Assembly (NCBI GenBank): GCA_035623985.1
Contig: DASPSJ010000067.1
Span: 1-64,000, forward strand
DNA length: 64,000 nt
Direction: 5' to 3'
DNA from: DAHUYF01 sp035623985
GTDB taxonomy: Bacteria > Pseudomonadota > Alphaproteobacteria > ATCC43930 > CGMCC-115725
In this document: positions 8,878-16,459 of the stretch, piece by piece
Position numbering within the stretch: position 1 is the first letter of the stretch
Layout of the letters: each line of letters opens with the position of its first letter
Made by a program: the position numbers and the translations under genes
Notes under the pieces: model-generated
Seen by the model: the letters and a program-made list of their open reading frames with translations, nothing else
The model's database searches: none
Told to the model about the DNA's origin: nothing

Positions 8878-9660
8878 TCAGCCCACGCCCCAGCGCCGCG
8901 CCCAGCCGAGGCCGTCGCGCGTGCCGGCGGCGGGGCGGTACTCGCAGCCGACCCAGCCGTCATAGCCGAGGCTGTCGAGGAGATCGAGGAGATAGGCGAA
9001 ATTCACCTCGCCGCGATCGGGCTCGTGGCGCTCGGGCACGCCGGCGATCTGGACATGGGCGACGCGCCCCAACAGCTCGCGGATGTGGCGCGCGAGATCG
9101 CCGGCGACGATCTGGCAGTGATAGAGGTCGAGCTGGAGGCGGACATCGGGGCGCGCGACGCGGTCGAGGATCGCCGCCGCCTGGCGCGGCGTGGTGAGGA
9201 AATAGCCGGGGATGTCGCGCGGATTGATCGGCTCCAGCAGCAGCTCGATGCCGTGCGGTGCCGCGAGCGCGGCGGCGCGGCGTAGATTGTCGATAAGCAC
9301 CCGCTCGCCCTCTTCCTTGTCGCGTCCTTCGGGCCAGAGGCCGGAGAGCACATGGATGCGCCTGCCGCCGGTAGCGAGCGCATAGGAGAGCGCCTGCTCC
9401 ATTCCCGCCATGAACTCCGTCTCACGGCCCGGCAGCGCCGCCAGCCCGCGCTCGCCCGCCTCGCGATTGCCCGGCGGAGCGTTGAAGAGCGCCAGCGTCA
9501 GGCGGTATCGCTCCAGCCTTTCGGCGATCACCTCGGCCGGCGCCTCATAGGGAAAGAGGCATTCGACGCCGCGGAACCCCGTCTCGGCCGCAGCCTGGAA
9601 ACGGTCGAGAAACGGCAGCTCCTGGAAGAGGTAATGCAGATTGGCGGCGAGCTTGGGCAT
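8878..9660 (-). CDS. hyi: Hydroxypyruvate isomerase / TIM-barrel sugar isomerase
   Basis: A 260-residue AP-endonuclease-2/xylose-isomerase-like TIM barrel starting MPKLAANLHYLFQELPFLDR, typical of hydroxypyruvate isomerases (Hyi/OtnI). The metal-binding acidic residues appear in LLLEPINPRDIPGY (Glu near 142) and QLDLYHCQ (Asp near 177), with a terminal catalytic Glu in VGCEYRP. The family interconverts hydroxypyruvate and tartronate semialdehyde, or 2-oxo-tetronate substrates. It is the upstream gene of a two-gene unit with the lactonase-like protein, which suits a small sugar-acid pathway. Confidence 0.85.
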   Translation of the reverse strand: MPKLAANLHYLFQELPFLDRFQAAAETGFRGVECLFPYEAPAEVIAERLERYRLTLALFNAPPGNREAGERGLAALPGRETEFMAGMEQALSYALATGGRRIHVLSGLWPEGRDKEEGERVLIDNLRRAAALAAPHGIELLLEPINPRDIPGYFLTTPRQAAAILDRVARPDVRLQLDLYHCQIVAGDLARHIRELLGRVAHVQIAGVPERHEPDRGEVNFAYLLDLLDSLGYDGWVGCEYRPAAGTRDGLGWARRWGVG

Positions 9661-9728
9661 GGGCAGTCCCGGGCTGTGCAGCCCGGTATTTGAGCCCGCC
9701 GCCGCAGCCGGGTCTACCCCCTCCCTGG

Positions 9729-10091
9729 TTAAGGCAGGAAGGCGCTCGCTTCGTGATAAAGGCTGTAGGCGCCGATGGCGGCCAGCAGGAGCAGCACGGT
9801 AAAAGCGAAGACGCGCAGGAAGCTGCGCTCCTTCTTGTCATCGTCGGCCGTCTCCGAAGAGACGATGAGACGGTCCGACGCGCTGAGCGAAATCGACGAC
9901 GGCTCCGCCCCGAGTCGATGCTCGGCGGGAAAGCGCACCGTCTCGCGCTCAGTCCCGGTGTCGCCGGTCGCGGGCCTGGCGGAGACGCGCGGCGCAGAGG
10001 GCCGAAGCGGCACGGCGTCCCGTGCCGGAGCGCCGGCGGGCGCCAAGCTGGGCTCGGTGCGGGAAGAGCGGGGACGCGGAGGAAAAGCCAT
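9729..10091 (-). CDS. Small protein with one C-terminal membrane helix, unknown function
   Basis: A 120-residue protein. The first ~90 residues are Pro/Arg/Ala/Ser-rich and probably disordered. They are followed by a charged DDDKKERS stretch and a single hydrophobic helix near residues 95-113 (FAFTVLLLLAAIGAYSLY) close to the C-terminus. This suggests a tail-anchored or single-pass inner-membrane protein with a cytoplasmic N-terminus. No known family is recognised. The ATG at 10091 lacks an obvious ribosome-binding site. The gene lies between hyi and a broken transporter, so it could itself be a leftover. Moderate belief that it is real. Confidence 0.45.
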   Translation of the reverse strand: MAFPPRPRSSRTEPSLAPAGAPARDAVPLRPSAPRVSARPATGDTGTERETVRFPAEHRLGAEPSSISLSASDRLIVSSETADDDKKERSFLRVFAFTVLLLLAAIGAYSLYHEASAFLP

Positions 10092-10248
10092 GGGCTGAGA
10101 CGGGACCTGTCGAAACGGTGCAGGACCTTGTCATCCCCTTGTGGCAAGATTTGGGCAGGAATTGCCCCATCCGCGCCGCAATCCTTGGCGGCGCTACTGC
10201 GCCGGAATCGAGCACGGGTGGCGGGCTTGCGCGGTTTTTCCGGTCAGC

Positions 10249-10494
10249 GCGCCGTCCGATGCGATCGGCGACATAGCCCCAGGCATAGGCGCCGGAGATG
10301 GCGCCGATGCCGGAAGAGAGCAGGATCAGCGCCGACTGGCCGAAGGTCAGATCCCAAGGCTTGACGATGAAGGCGAGCACATAGCCGATGAGGTAGTAGT
10401 CGAAGAATTCCAGCATGTCGCCGAGGACGGCGGCGGCGGCGATCTTCAACTGGTTGCCGGTCAGCAGCGTCTGCCGATCGAGAATGTCGAGCAT
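10249..10494 (-). pseudogene. 5' fragment of an MFS transporter gene
   Basis: From a good ATG (10494, preceded by GGGAGGAGG) the frame encodes an intact MFS N-terminus of ~82 residues. It has a first membrane helix with LEFFDYYLIGYVLA, a second helix, and the loop motif WGYVADRIGRR. Just after that motif the sequence turns into low-complexity, non-MFS coding, and ten further helices are missing. Promoter and start survive but the gene is truncated, so no functional transporter is expected. It lies next to the mobile-mystery module, which may mark the rearrangement that removed the rest. Confidence 0.75.
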
Positions 10495-10694
10495 CGCCTC
10501 CTCCCCGTGCGGGCTCTGCGGCCCCGGTGCTTGGGAAGAATTGAAGGCGGCGGCGCGGGACGGATCAATCGAGGCGGGGGTAAAGAAAGACCCTCGGCGT
10601 TGCCGCGAAGCGAGCACGGGAAGCGGCTGATTCTATGGCTTGCATCCGGCGCCGCCCTGCCCCGCCGTCTTTGCCCGTCTGCTAATATATAGCT

Positions 10695-10738
10695 TATAGG
10701 CTATTGATTATCTAGTAATCAATAGTATATAGGCTATT
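10695..10738 (+). promoter_or_regulatory. AT-rich operator/promoter of the mobile-mystery operon
   Basis: In an otherwise GC-rich region, 10680-10745 is very AT-rich. It holds a perfect 10-bp inverted repeat, CTATTGATTA at 10701-10710 and TAATCAATAG at 10716-10725. The direct repeat TATAGGCTATT occurs at 10695-10705 and 10728-10738, one period being 33 bp. The HTH gene starts 31 bases downstream. This is the expected layout of an autoregulated operator bound by the product of the first gene. The repeats are seen; binding is inferred. Confidence 0.65.
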
Positions 10739-10768
10739 ATTTTTGCGATCTGTGATAGGATATGGACT

Positions 10769-11230
10769 ATGAGAAAAGACCGTCGCGCCGCTCAATCCCG
10801 CGCCGCGCTTGACCGGCGCTTCAAACAGCTCCGATCCGTCAACCAGTTTGCACGGCCTGTCCATGGCTGGATAAAGGCGGTCCGCGAAGCCCTCGGCATG
10901 TCCACGCCTCAACTCGCCAGGCGCATGAAGGTGAAGCAACCGACCCTCGTCGCCATCGAGCAATCGGAAGAGAAGGGCACCATTCAATTGGCAACGCTTC
11001 GACGCGCGGCCGAGGCGCTCGATTGCACGGTCGTCTACGCGCTCGTGCCCAACCAGCCTCTTGAAAAGATGGTGCGCGATCGCGCGCGACGGGCGGCGCG
11101 CCGCCGTCTCGAAGCGGTCGACCATACCATGCGGCTCGAGAACCAGCAGGTATCGCGCGAAGAGCTTGAAGAACGTCTCGACGAGATCGCGCGCGACATC
11201 AAGCCGCGCGCGTTGTGGGATGACGAATGA
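10769..11230 (+). CDS. Mobile mystery protein A (XRE-type helix-turn-helix)
   Basis: A 153-residue DNA-binding protein. A Cro/C1-type HTH spans about residues 38-90 (IKAVREALGMSTPQLARRMKVKQPTL...), followed by a basic helical stretch (RDRARRAARRRLEAVDHTMR) and an acidic C-terminus. The overall pattern and the Fic-domain gene overlapping it by four bases (ATGA) match the mobile mystery protein A/B pair found on accessory elements. Likely role: repressor and antitoxin-like partner of the Fic protein, acting on the palindromic AT-rich operator upstream. Family membership is confident; function in this family is little studied. Confidence 0.85.
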   Translation: MRKDRRAAQSRAALDRRFKQLRSVNQFARPVHGWIKAVREALGMSTPQLARRMKVKQPTLVAIEQSEEKGTIQLATLRRAAEALDCTVVYALVPNQPLEKMVRDRARRAARRRLEAVDHTMRLENQQVSREELEERLDEIARDIKPRALWDDE

Positions 11231-11817
11231 GCGATGTGTTCCAGGAGCCCGACGATGCGGCGACGCCGCTCAGCGAGGAGGAAAAGCAGGACCTCATTCC
11301 CACGCACATCGCCTTCCGCAGCGAGCTGAACACCGCCGAGCAGGAGAACATCGCGCGCGGCCAGGAATGGGCCTTCAGCCGAAGACGGCGCCAATTGCTC
11401 AGCGAGAAATTCATCCGGGATCTTCACAAGCACATGTTCGGCGACGTCTGGCGCTGGGCGGGACGGTTCCGCACCAGCGAGCGCAATATCGGGATCGAAT
11501 GCTGGAAGATTCCGACGGCCCTGCGCGAGCTGCTCGATGATGTGACCGTCTGGATCGACAAGAAGGTCTTTCCGGCCGATGAGATCGCCGTGCGCTTCCA
11601 CCATCGCCTCGTGCAAATCCATCTTTTCCCGAACGGCAATGGCCGCCACGCGCGGCTTATGGCCGATCTTCTGGTCGTCCGGCTCGACGGCGAGCGGTTT
11701 ACCTGGGGCGGCGGAAGCCTGGGACCGCCGGGCGAGATTCGCAGACGATATATTGCCGCGCTGCACGCCGCCGATCGCCACGACATCGGCCCGCTGCTGG
11801 CGTTTGCAAGAGCATGA
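11227..11817 (+). CDS. Mobile mystery protein B (Fic/DOC-family)
   Basis: A 196-residue Fic-fold protein. The catalytic loop is H132-L-F-P-N-G-N-G-R140-H-A-R143. Classical Fic AMP transferases have HPFx(D/E)GNGRxxR; here the Mg-binding acidic position is Asn, as I recall being usual for mobile mystery B proteins, so the chemistry may differ. An N-terminal helix region (LSEEEKQDLIP near 15-25) could hold an inhibitory segment. It overlaps the HTH gene by four bases, forming a compact two-gene module with toxin/antitoxin-like organisation. Whether it transfers AMP, phosphate or another group is unknown. Confidence 0.85.
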   Translation: MSDVFQEPDDAATPLSEEEKQDLIPTHIAFRSELNTAEQENIARGQEWAFSRRRRQLLSEKFIRDLHKHMFGDVWRWAGRFRTSERNIGIECWKIPTALRELLDDVTVWIDKKVFPADEIAVRFHHRLVQIHLFPNGNGRHARLMADLLVVRLDGERFTWGGGSLGPPGEIRRRYIAALHAADRHDIGPLLAFARA

Positions 11818-11860
11818 AACTATCGACAGCCGTCGGCCGCGCCAAGCGGGCACTTTGCAT

Positions 11861-12694
11861 CTAAGCCGCCGGCTTCAGCCCGAAATCGTATTTGGCCTCG
11901 AGCGTCTTGGCGCCCGGCTTGGGCTTGAAATCGACCACCAGCGAGTTCTTGACGCCGAAGACGACGTCGCTGTCGAGATAGGGGTCGCCCTCGACGAAGA
12001 GATGGGTGGTGAGGCGCTCATAGCCCGGCGCGGTGATGATGAAATGGAGATGCGCCGGGCGCATGGGATGGCGGCCCATGGCGTTGAGGATGAGGCCCAC
12101 GGGTCCGTCGGTCGGCACGGGATAGCTGGTGGGCTTGATCGTGCGGAAGAAATAGGCGCCCGTCTCGTCGGTGCGGAAGCGGCCGCGCAAATTGAAGCGG
12201 TCCTGGTTGGGGTCTTGCGTGCTGTAGAAGCCGTTGGGGGCGGTCTGCCAGACATCGAGCACCGCACCCTTGATCGGCTTGCCGTCCGCCGTCAGCACGC
12301 GGCCCGAGACCTCCGTCGGCTCGCCCTCCCCGCCATGCGAAATGTCGAAGCCCGCCGGCAGATCCGGCGCGCCCTCGATATAGAAGGGGCCGAGCACGGT
12401 CGATTCCGTGACGTGGTCGCCGCCGCGGTGGTTGATGGCGTCGACCAGCATGGAGACGCCGAGCACGTCGGAGAGCAGGATGAATTCCTGCCGGTCGGCA
12501 TCGCATTTCTGCCCGGTGGCGGTGAGGAAGTTGATCGCCGCCGCCCATTCCGCCTCCGTCAGCTCGACATCGCGGATGAAGGCGTGGAGATGGCGGATGA
12601 GGCTGGTCATCACCGCCTTGAAGCGCGGGTTCTCGGTGCGCGCGAGCCGCGCCACCACGGCGTCGGTGAGATTGGATTCGGTGAAATTGCGCAT
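11861..12694 (-). CDS. Hydroxyquinol 1,2-dioxygenase (intradiol)
   Basis: A 277-residue intradiol ring-cleavage dioxygenase. An N-terminal helical linker/dimerisation domain (residues ~1-95) is followed by the catalytic beta-sandwich. The Fe(III) ligands are a Tyr in GPFYIEG, a Tyr in TSYPVP, and two His in PAHLHFII. The sequence TVLGPFYIEGAPDLP is typical of the hydroxyquinol rather than the catechol branch. The downstream partner maleylacetate reductase confirms this: hydroxyquinol goes to maleylacetate and then 3-oxoadipate. It is the last gene of the minus-strand block, 13 bases after the reductase. Confidence 0.92.
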   Translation of the reverse strand: MRNFTESNLTDAVVARLARTENPRFKAVMTSLIRHLHAFIRDVELTEAEWAAAINFLTATGQKCDADRQEFILLSDVLGVSMLVDAINHRGGDHVTESTVLGPFYIEGAPDLPAGFDISHGGEGEPTEVSGRVLTADGKPIKGAVLDVWQTAPNGFYSTQDPNQDRFNLRGRFRTDETGAYFFRTIKPTSYPVPTDGPVGLILNAMGRHPMRPAHLHFIITAPGYERLTTHLFVEGDPYLDSDVVFGVKNSLVVDFKPKPGAKTLEAKYDFGLKPAA

Positions 12695-12707
12695 GTCGTC
12701 CTCTCTC

Positions 12708-13766
12708 TCAGGCGGGGCGCCGCCCGTGCCAGGCGTCTTCGAGCAGCCGGCGGATGCCGGCATAATCGAGCGGTCGCGGATTGTAATAGGGATTCTCGGT
12801 GGCGAGCTTGGCCGCCCGGTCGATGCCGTCTTCCGGCATGCCGATCTCCCGCAGCGACAGCGGCGCGCCGAGCGTCTTGGCGAGATCGTAGAGGCCCTGC
12901 GCCGCATCGTCCGCGCCGAGCGCCTTGGCGACGATGCGCATCGCCGTCGGCGCTGCGTCGCGGTTATAGGCCGCGGCATGCGGCAGAATGACCGTATGCA
13001 CCTCGGCATGCGGCAGGCCGAAGCTGCCGCCCAGCGTGTGGCAGAGCTTGTGGTGAAGGCCCATCGCCACCATGCCGAGCGCGGAGCCCGCGAGCCAGGC
13101 GCCATAGAGCGCTTCGCCGCGGCCTTCGAGATCGAGCGGCTGCGCCACCACCACCGGCAAGGCGCGGGCGAGCGCGCGGATGCCTTCGGCCGCCATCAGC
13201 GAGGTGATGGGATTGGCGTCTTCGGCATAGAGCGCCTCGACGCAATGGGCGAGCGCGTTCATCCCCGAGGGCCCCGCGATCTTCGCCGGGAGCGCGACGG
13301 TCAGCGCGGGATCGTAAAGCACGACGCGCGGCAGCACCTTGCGGTCGCGGCCGGTGCGCTTCACCCCGCCATCGGTAAGGCCATAGATCGGCGTCATCTC
13401 CGAGCCGGAATAGGTGGTCGGTATGGCGATGACCGGCAGGCCCGTGTCGAGCGCGATCGCCTTGCCGAGGCCGATGGTCGAGCCGCCGCCGATCGCCACG
13501 GCGCAATCCGCGGCCAATCGCCGCGCCGTCTCGCGCGCGGCGCGCGCCGTCTCCACCGGCACATGCATCGCCGCCTCGGCATGGATGCCGGCGGTGGCGA
13601 CGCCGAGGCGGCGCGCCGCCTCATCGGCCAGCCGGCGCTGGCCCGGCGTCGACAGCACGATGGCGCGCTTCAGCCCGAGGCGCCCGATCTCCTCGGGCAG
13701 CCGATCGAAGCTGCCGGCGCCGAAGACGACGCGCGTGGGAAGCTGCTCATAGATGAAGGACAGCAT
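12708..13766 (-). CDS. Maleylacetate reductase (iron-containing alcohol dehydrogenase family)
   Basis: A 352-residue NAD(P)H-dependent reductase of the Fe-ADH/DHQ-synthase-like superfamily. It carries the nucleotide motif GGGSTIGLGKAIAL (near residue 90), IPTTYSGSEMTPIYG, and the metal-region histidines in ALAHCVEALYAE and GLHHKLCHTLGGSFGLPHAE. The TYSGSEMT sequence is characteristic of maleylacetate reductases. ATG 13766 was preferred over the longer open frame because homology begins at MLSFIYEQLPTRVVFGAG. It lies 16 bases from the VOC gene and 13 from the dioxygenase, so co-transcription is expected. It converts maleylacetate to 3-oxoadipate. Confidence 0.93.
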   Translation of the reverse strand: MLSFIYEQLPTRVVFGAGSFDRLPEEIGRLGLKRAIVLSTPGQRRLADEAARRLGVATAGIHAEAAMHVPVETARAARETARRLAADCAVAIGGGSTIGLGKAIALDTGLPVIAIPTTYSGSEMTPIYGLTDGGVKRTGRDRKVLPRVVLYDPALTVALPAKIAGPSGMNALAHCVEALYAEDANPITSLMAAEGIRALARALPVVVAQPLDLEGRGEALYGAWLAGSALGMVAMGLHHKLCHTLGGSFGLPHAEVHTVILPHAAAYNRDAAPTAMRIVAKALGADDAAQGLYDLAKTLGAPLSLREIGMPEDGIDRAAKLATENPYYNPRPLDYAGIRRLLEDAWHGRRPA

Positions 13767-13782
13767 GCTGCGGCTCCGCTGC

Positions 13783-14829
13783 TCAACCGCGCCAGGGCAG
13801 GTCGCCGGCGCGCTCGACGAACACCCAGGCGCCGGCGCCGAGCGCCGCAGGAAAGGGCGCGACCAGATATCCGCCCCGCCGCTCGGCGGCGACGTTGCCG
13901 GCGCGAAGGCTCGCCGCGGCGGTGTCGAGCGCGCCCACCGCGACGCCATAGCAGGGCGCGAAAGGCAGGCTCGGCGGGATCAGGCCCGGCAGCAGACCCG
14001 CCAGCGTCGGCGCGGTCACGAGCATGACACGGCCGCGATCGAGCGGCACGGCGATGCCGCCGCCGCCCGCCACGGGCTTGCGGCCGGTGAAGCGGGCGAA
14101 GCGCTGCGCCGCCTCTTCGATATCGGCGACGGCGAAGACGATGTCGAGCAGCGCCAGCGCGGTGTTGGGATGATCGAGCCAGCGCTGCTGCCACACCGCG
14201 TCCTCGGTGCGATGCGTCAGGATCTGGATGCGGCCCTCCGCCATGGCGTCGGGCTCGACGCGCGCCACGGTGAAGGCGGCCTTGCCGGGGCCCGTCGCGG
14301 TCTCGACCGGCCGCTCCATCTCCACCACCGGCCGGGTGCGGAATCCTTCCGCCGCGAGCCGTGCCCCCGCCTTGGCGGCGTCTGCGACGGAGAACGCCGC
14401 AAGATGCACGCCGCCGTAGCGCGCGAGCGCCGCGTCCAGCTCGCGCCCGAGCGGCGTGTCGGCGGTCTTGAACAGGACCTCCATATAGCCGCGCCGCAGC
14501 ATGGCGGTGACGTTGCCGGTGCCGGTGAGCTTCGCCGGCCCGCCGGCGGGATCGGGATTGACCTGGATCGAGACCGGCGTCGGCGCGAAGCCGGCCAGCG
14601 CCAGCGCCGCGCCCGCCGCCGCGGGATCGCGCACGAAATGCCCGACGTGATCGAGAAAGATCTCGTCGCCGGCGGGAAGCTGCCGGTCGATCTCGCCCGT
14701 GCCAAAGGCCCCGGTCATGTCGCTTCCCGTGTTGTTTGCGGCCCAACCCGATCCGCCGACCGCGGCGACGGTGCCGATCGCGGCGGCCTGCTGCAATAGA
14801 ACGCGGCGGTGCAAGGTCATCCGTCTCAT
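13783..14829 (-). CDS. VOC/glyoxalase-like protein with possible Tat-type leader
   Basis: A 348-residue protein with two VOC-like halves: LDHVGHFVRDPAAAGAALALAGF near residue 60, and DIVFAVADIEEAAQRFARFTGR near residue 230. This is the glyoxalase-like-3 arrangement. Read from ATG 14829 (or 14820) it begins with a leader, LHRRVLLQQAAAIGTVAAVG, that looks like a twin-arginine signal. Read from ATG 14718 it is cytoplasmic, so the start is genuinely uncertain. It lies just upstream of maleylacetate reductase in the hydroxyquinol block and may act as a ring-cleavage accessory, isomerase or resistance protein. Specific reaction unknown. Confidence 0.7.
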   Translation of the reverse strand: MRRMTLHRRVLLQQAAAIGTVAAVGGSGWAANNTGSDMTGAFGTGEIDRQLPAGDEIFLDHVGHFVRDPAAAGAALALAGFAPTPVSIQVNPDPAGGPAKLTGTGNVTAMLRRGYMEVLFKTADTPLGRELDAALARYGGVHLAAFSVADAAKAGARLAAEGFRTRPVVEMERPVETATGPGKAAFTVARVEPDAMAEGRIQILTHRTEDAVWQQRWLDHPNTALALLDIVFAVADIEEAAQRFARFTGRKPVAGGGGIAVPLDRGRVMLVTAPTLAGLLPGLIPPSLPFAPCYGVAVGALDTAAASLRAGNVAAERRGGYLVAPFPAALGAGAWVFVERAGDLPWRG

Positions 14830-14909
14830 TCTTACTGCCACGCTGCCCCACTCATGCTTCAAGACGCGGTGCTGCGCACCGCTCCTCGGCATGAGGAATT
14901 AAAGTGATC

Positions 14910-14952
14910 CTCGTCCTGAGGAGCTCGCGAAGCGAGCGTCTCGAAGGACGAG
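14910..14952. repeat. Palindromic intergenic repeat of the CCTGAGGAG...CTCGAAGGA type
   Basis: An outer perfect stem CTCGTCCT (14910-14917) / AGGACGAG (14945-14952) encloses an inner stem GCTCGC/GCGAGC around GAA. I recall this family (CATCCTGAGGAG...TCTCGAAGGATG) as widespread between genes in Hyphomicrobiales genomes. It lies between the aldehyde dehydrogenase and VOC genes and could terminate or process the transcript. Confidence 0.75.
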
Positions 14953-15001
14953 TGGGGCAGCGCGCCGATCTCGGCCGCGCCGCCCCTGCCCGCCTGCCGG
15001 C

Positions 15002-16429
15002 TCAGGCTTGCACCACCAGCTTCTTCTGGGTGTAGGCTTCGAGGCCCTCGATGCCGCCCTCATGGCCGTAGCCGCTCTCCTTCATGCCGCCGAAGGGCGT
15101 CTCCGGCGTCGAGATGGCGAGGCTGTTGACGCCGACCATGCCGGCCTCGAGCGCGTCGGCGATCAGGTTGGCGGTCCGGGTCGAACTGGTGAAGGTGTAA
15201 GCGGCAAGGCCGAAGGGCAGCGCATTGGCGCGCGCCACCACCTCGTCGAAGCTCCGGAAGGGCGTGATCGGCGCCAGCGGGCCGAAGGGCTCCTCGGTCA
15301 TGACGCGGCTGTCATCGGGCGGCTCGGTGATCACGGTGGGGCCGAAGAAGAAGCCCTGATTGCCGGGACGCGCGCCGCCGGTGCGGATCTCGGCGCCGCG
15401 CTTCCTGGCATCGGCGACGAAGCCCTCCATGGCGTCGAGCCGGCGCGGATTGGCGAGCGGCCCCATGGTGGTGCCGTCGGCAAGCCCGTCACCAAGCTTG
15501 AGGTTCTTGGCGTAATCGACAAAGCGCTTGACGAAGCGGTCGTAATTGCTCTCCTGCACGTAGAAGCGGGTCGGCGAGATGCAGACCTGCCCGGCGTTGC
15601 GGAACTTGCCGGCGGCGGCGATCTCGGCCGATTTCTCGGGATCGGCGTCGCCGAAGACGATCACCGGCGAATGGCCGCCGAGCTCCATGGTGGTGCGCTT
15701 CATGCCGTCGGCGGCGAGCTTGGTGAGATGCTTGCCCACCGGCACCGAGCCGGTGAACGATACTTTGCGGATGAGCGGCGAGGCGATGATGTGCTCGGAG
15801 ATGCGCGACGGCACGCCGAAGACGAGGTTGAGCACGCCCTTGGGCAAGCCCGCATCGTGGAAGGCGCGCACCAGCTCGACGCAGGTGCCCGGCGTCTCCT
15901 CCGACGCCTTGATGATGAGCGAGCAGCCCGAGCCCAGCGCGCCGCCGATCTTGCGCGCCGGCGTCACGCCGGGGAAGTTCCACGGCGTGAAAGCGGCGCA
16001 GGGGCCGACCGGCTCCTGCACCGTCATCTGCCGCACGCCCGGGACGCGGCCGGGAATGATGCGGCCATAGGCGCGCTTTCCCTCTTCGCCGTACCATTCG
16101 ATGATGTCGGCGGAGACCGCGACCTCGATCCGCGCCTCGGCGATGATCTTGCCCTGCTCCAGCGTCAGGATGCGGGCGATCAGCTCCAACCGCTCGCGGA
16201 TGAGGTCGGCGGCCTTGCGCATGATGCGCGCGCGCTCATAGGGCGCGGTGGCGCGCCAGAGCTTGTAGCCCCGCTGCGCCGCCTCCAGCGCGCGGTCGAG
16301 ATCGGCGGTGCCGGCATGGGTGAGCGTCGCCAGCGGCTTCTCGGTCGCGGGGTTGATCACCTGCTCGCTCTCGCGCCCGCCGCCCGCAATCCACTCGCCG
16401 TCGATATAGAGTGCCAGATCGGTATACAT
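15002..16429 (-). CDS. NAD(P)-dependent aldehyde dehydrogenase (succinate-semialdehyde/glutarate-semialdehyde-like)
   Basis: A 475-residue ALDH. Catalytic Glu lies in MELGGHSPV (near residue 255), catalytic Cys in NAGQVCISPTR (near 288), and the cofactor motif FTGSVPVGKHL near 230. NPATEKPLATLTHAG at the N-terminus is typical of the succinate-semialdehyde dehydrogenase group. The GMC oxidoreductase gene ends 30 bases upstream, making an alcohol-to-aldehyde-to-acid pair likely. Substrate is not fixed by sequence; a semialdehyde from ring catabolism is possible. Confidence 0.9.
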   Translation of the reverse strand: MYTDLALYIDGEWIAGGGRESEQVINPATEKPLATLTHAGTADLDRALEAAQRGYKLWRATAPYERARIMRKAADLIRERLELIARILTLEQGKIIAEARIEVAVSADIIEWYGEEGKRAYGRIIPGRVPGVRQMTVQEPVGPCAAFTPWNFPGVTPARKIGGALGSGCSLIIKASEETPGTCVELVRAFHDAGLPKGVLNLVFGVPSRISEHIIASPLIRKVSFTGSVPVGKHLTKLAADGMKRTTMELGGHSPVIVFGDADPEKSAEIAAAGKFRNAGQVCISPTRFYVQESNYDRFVKRFVDYAKNLKLGDGLADGTTMGPLANPRRLDAMEGFVADARKRGAEIRTGGARPGNQGFFFGPTVITEPPDDSRVMTEEPFGPLAPITPFRSFDEVVARANALPFGLAAYTFTSSTRTANLIADALEAGMVGVNSLAISTPETPFGGMKESGYGHEGGIEGLEAYTQKKLVVQA

Positions 16430-16459
16430 GCTGTGCCTCCGTTTGATCCCGTCGATCCC

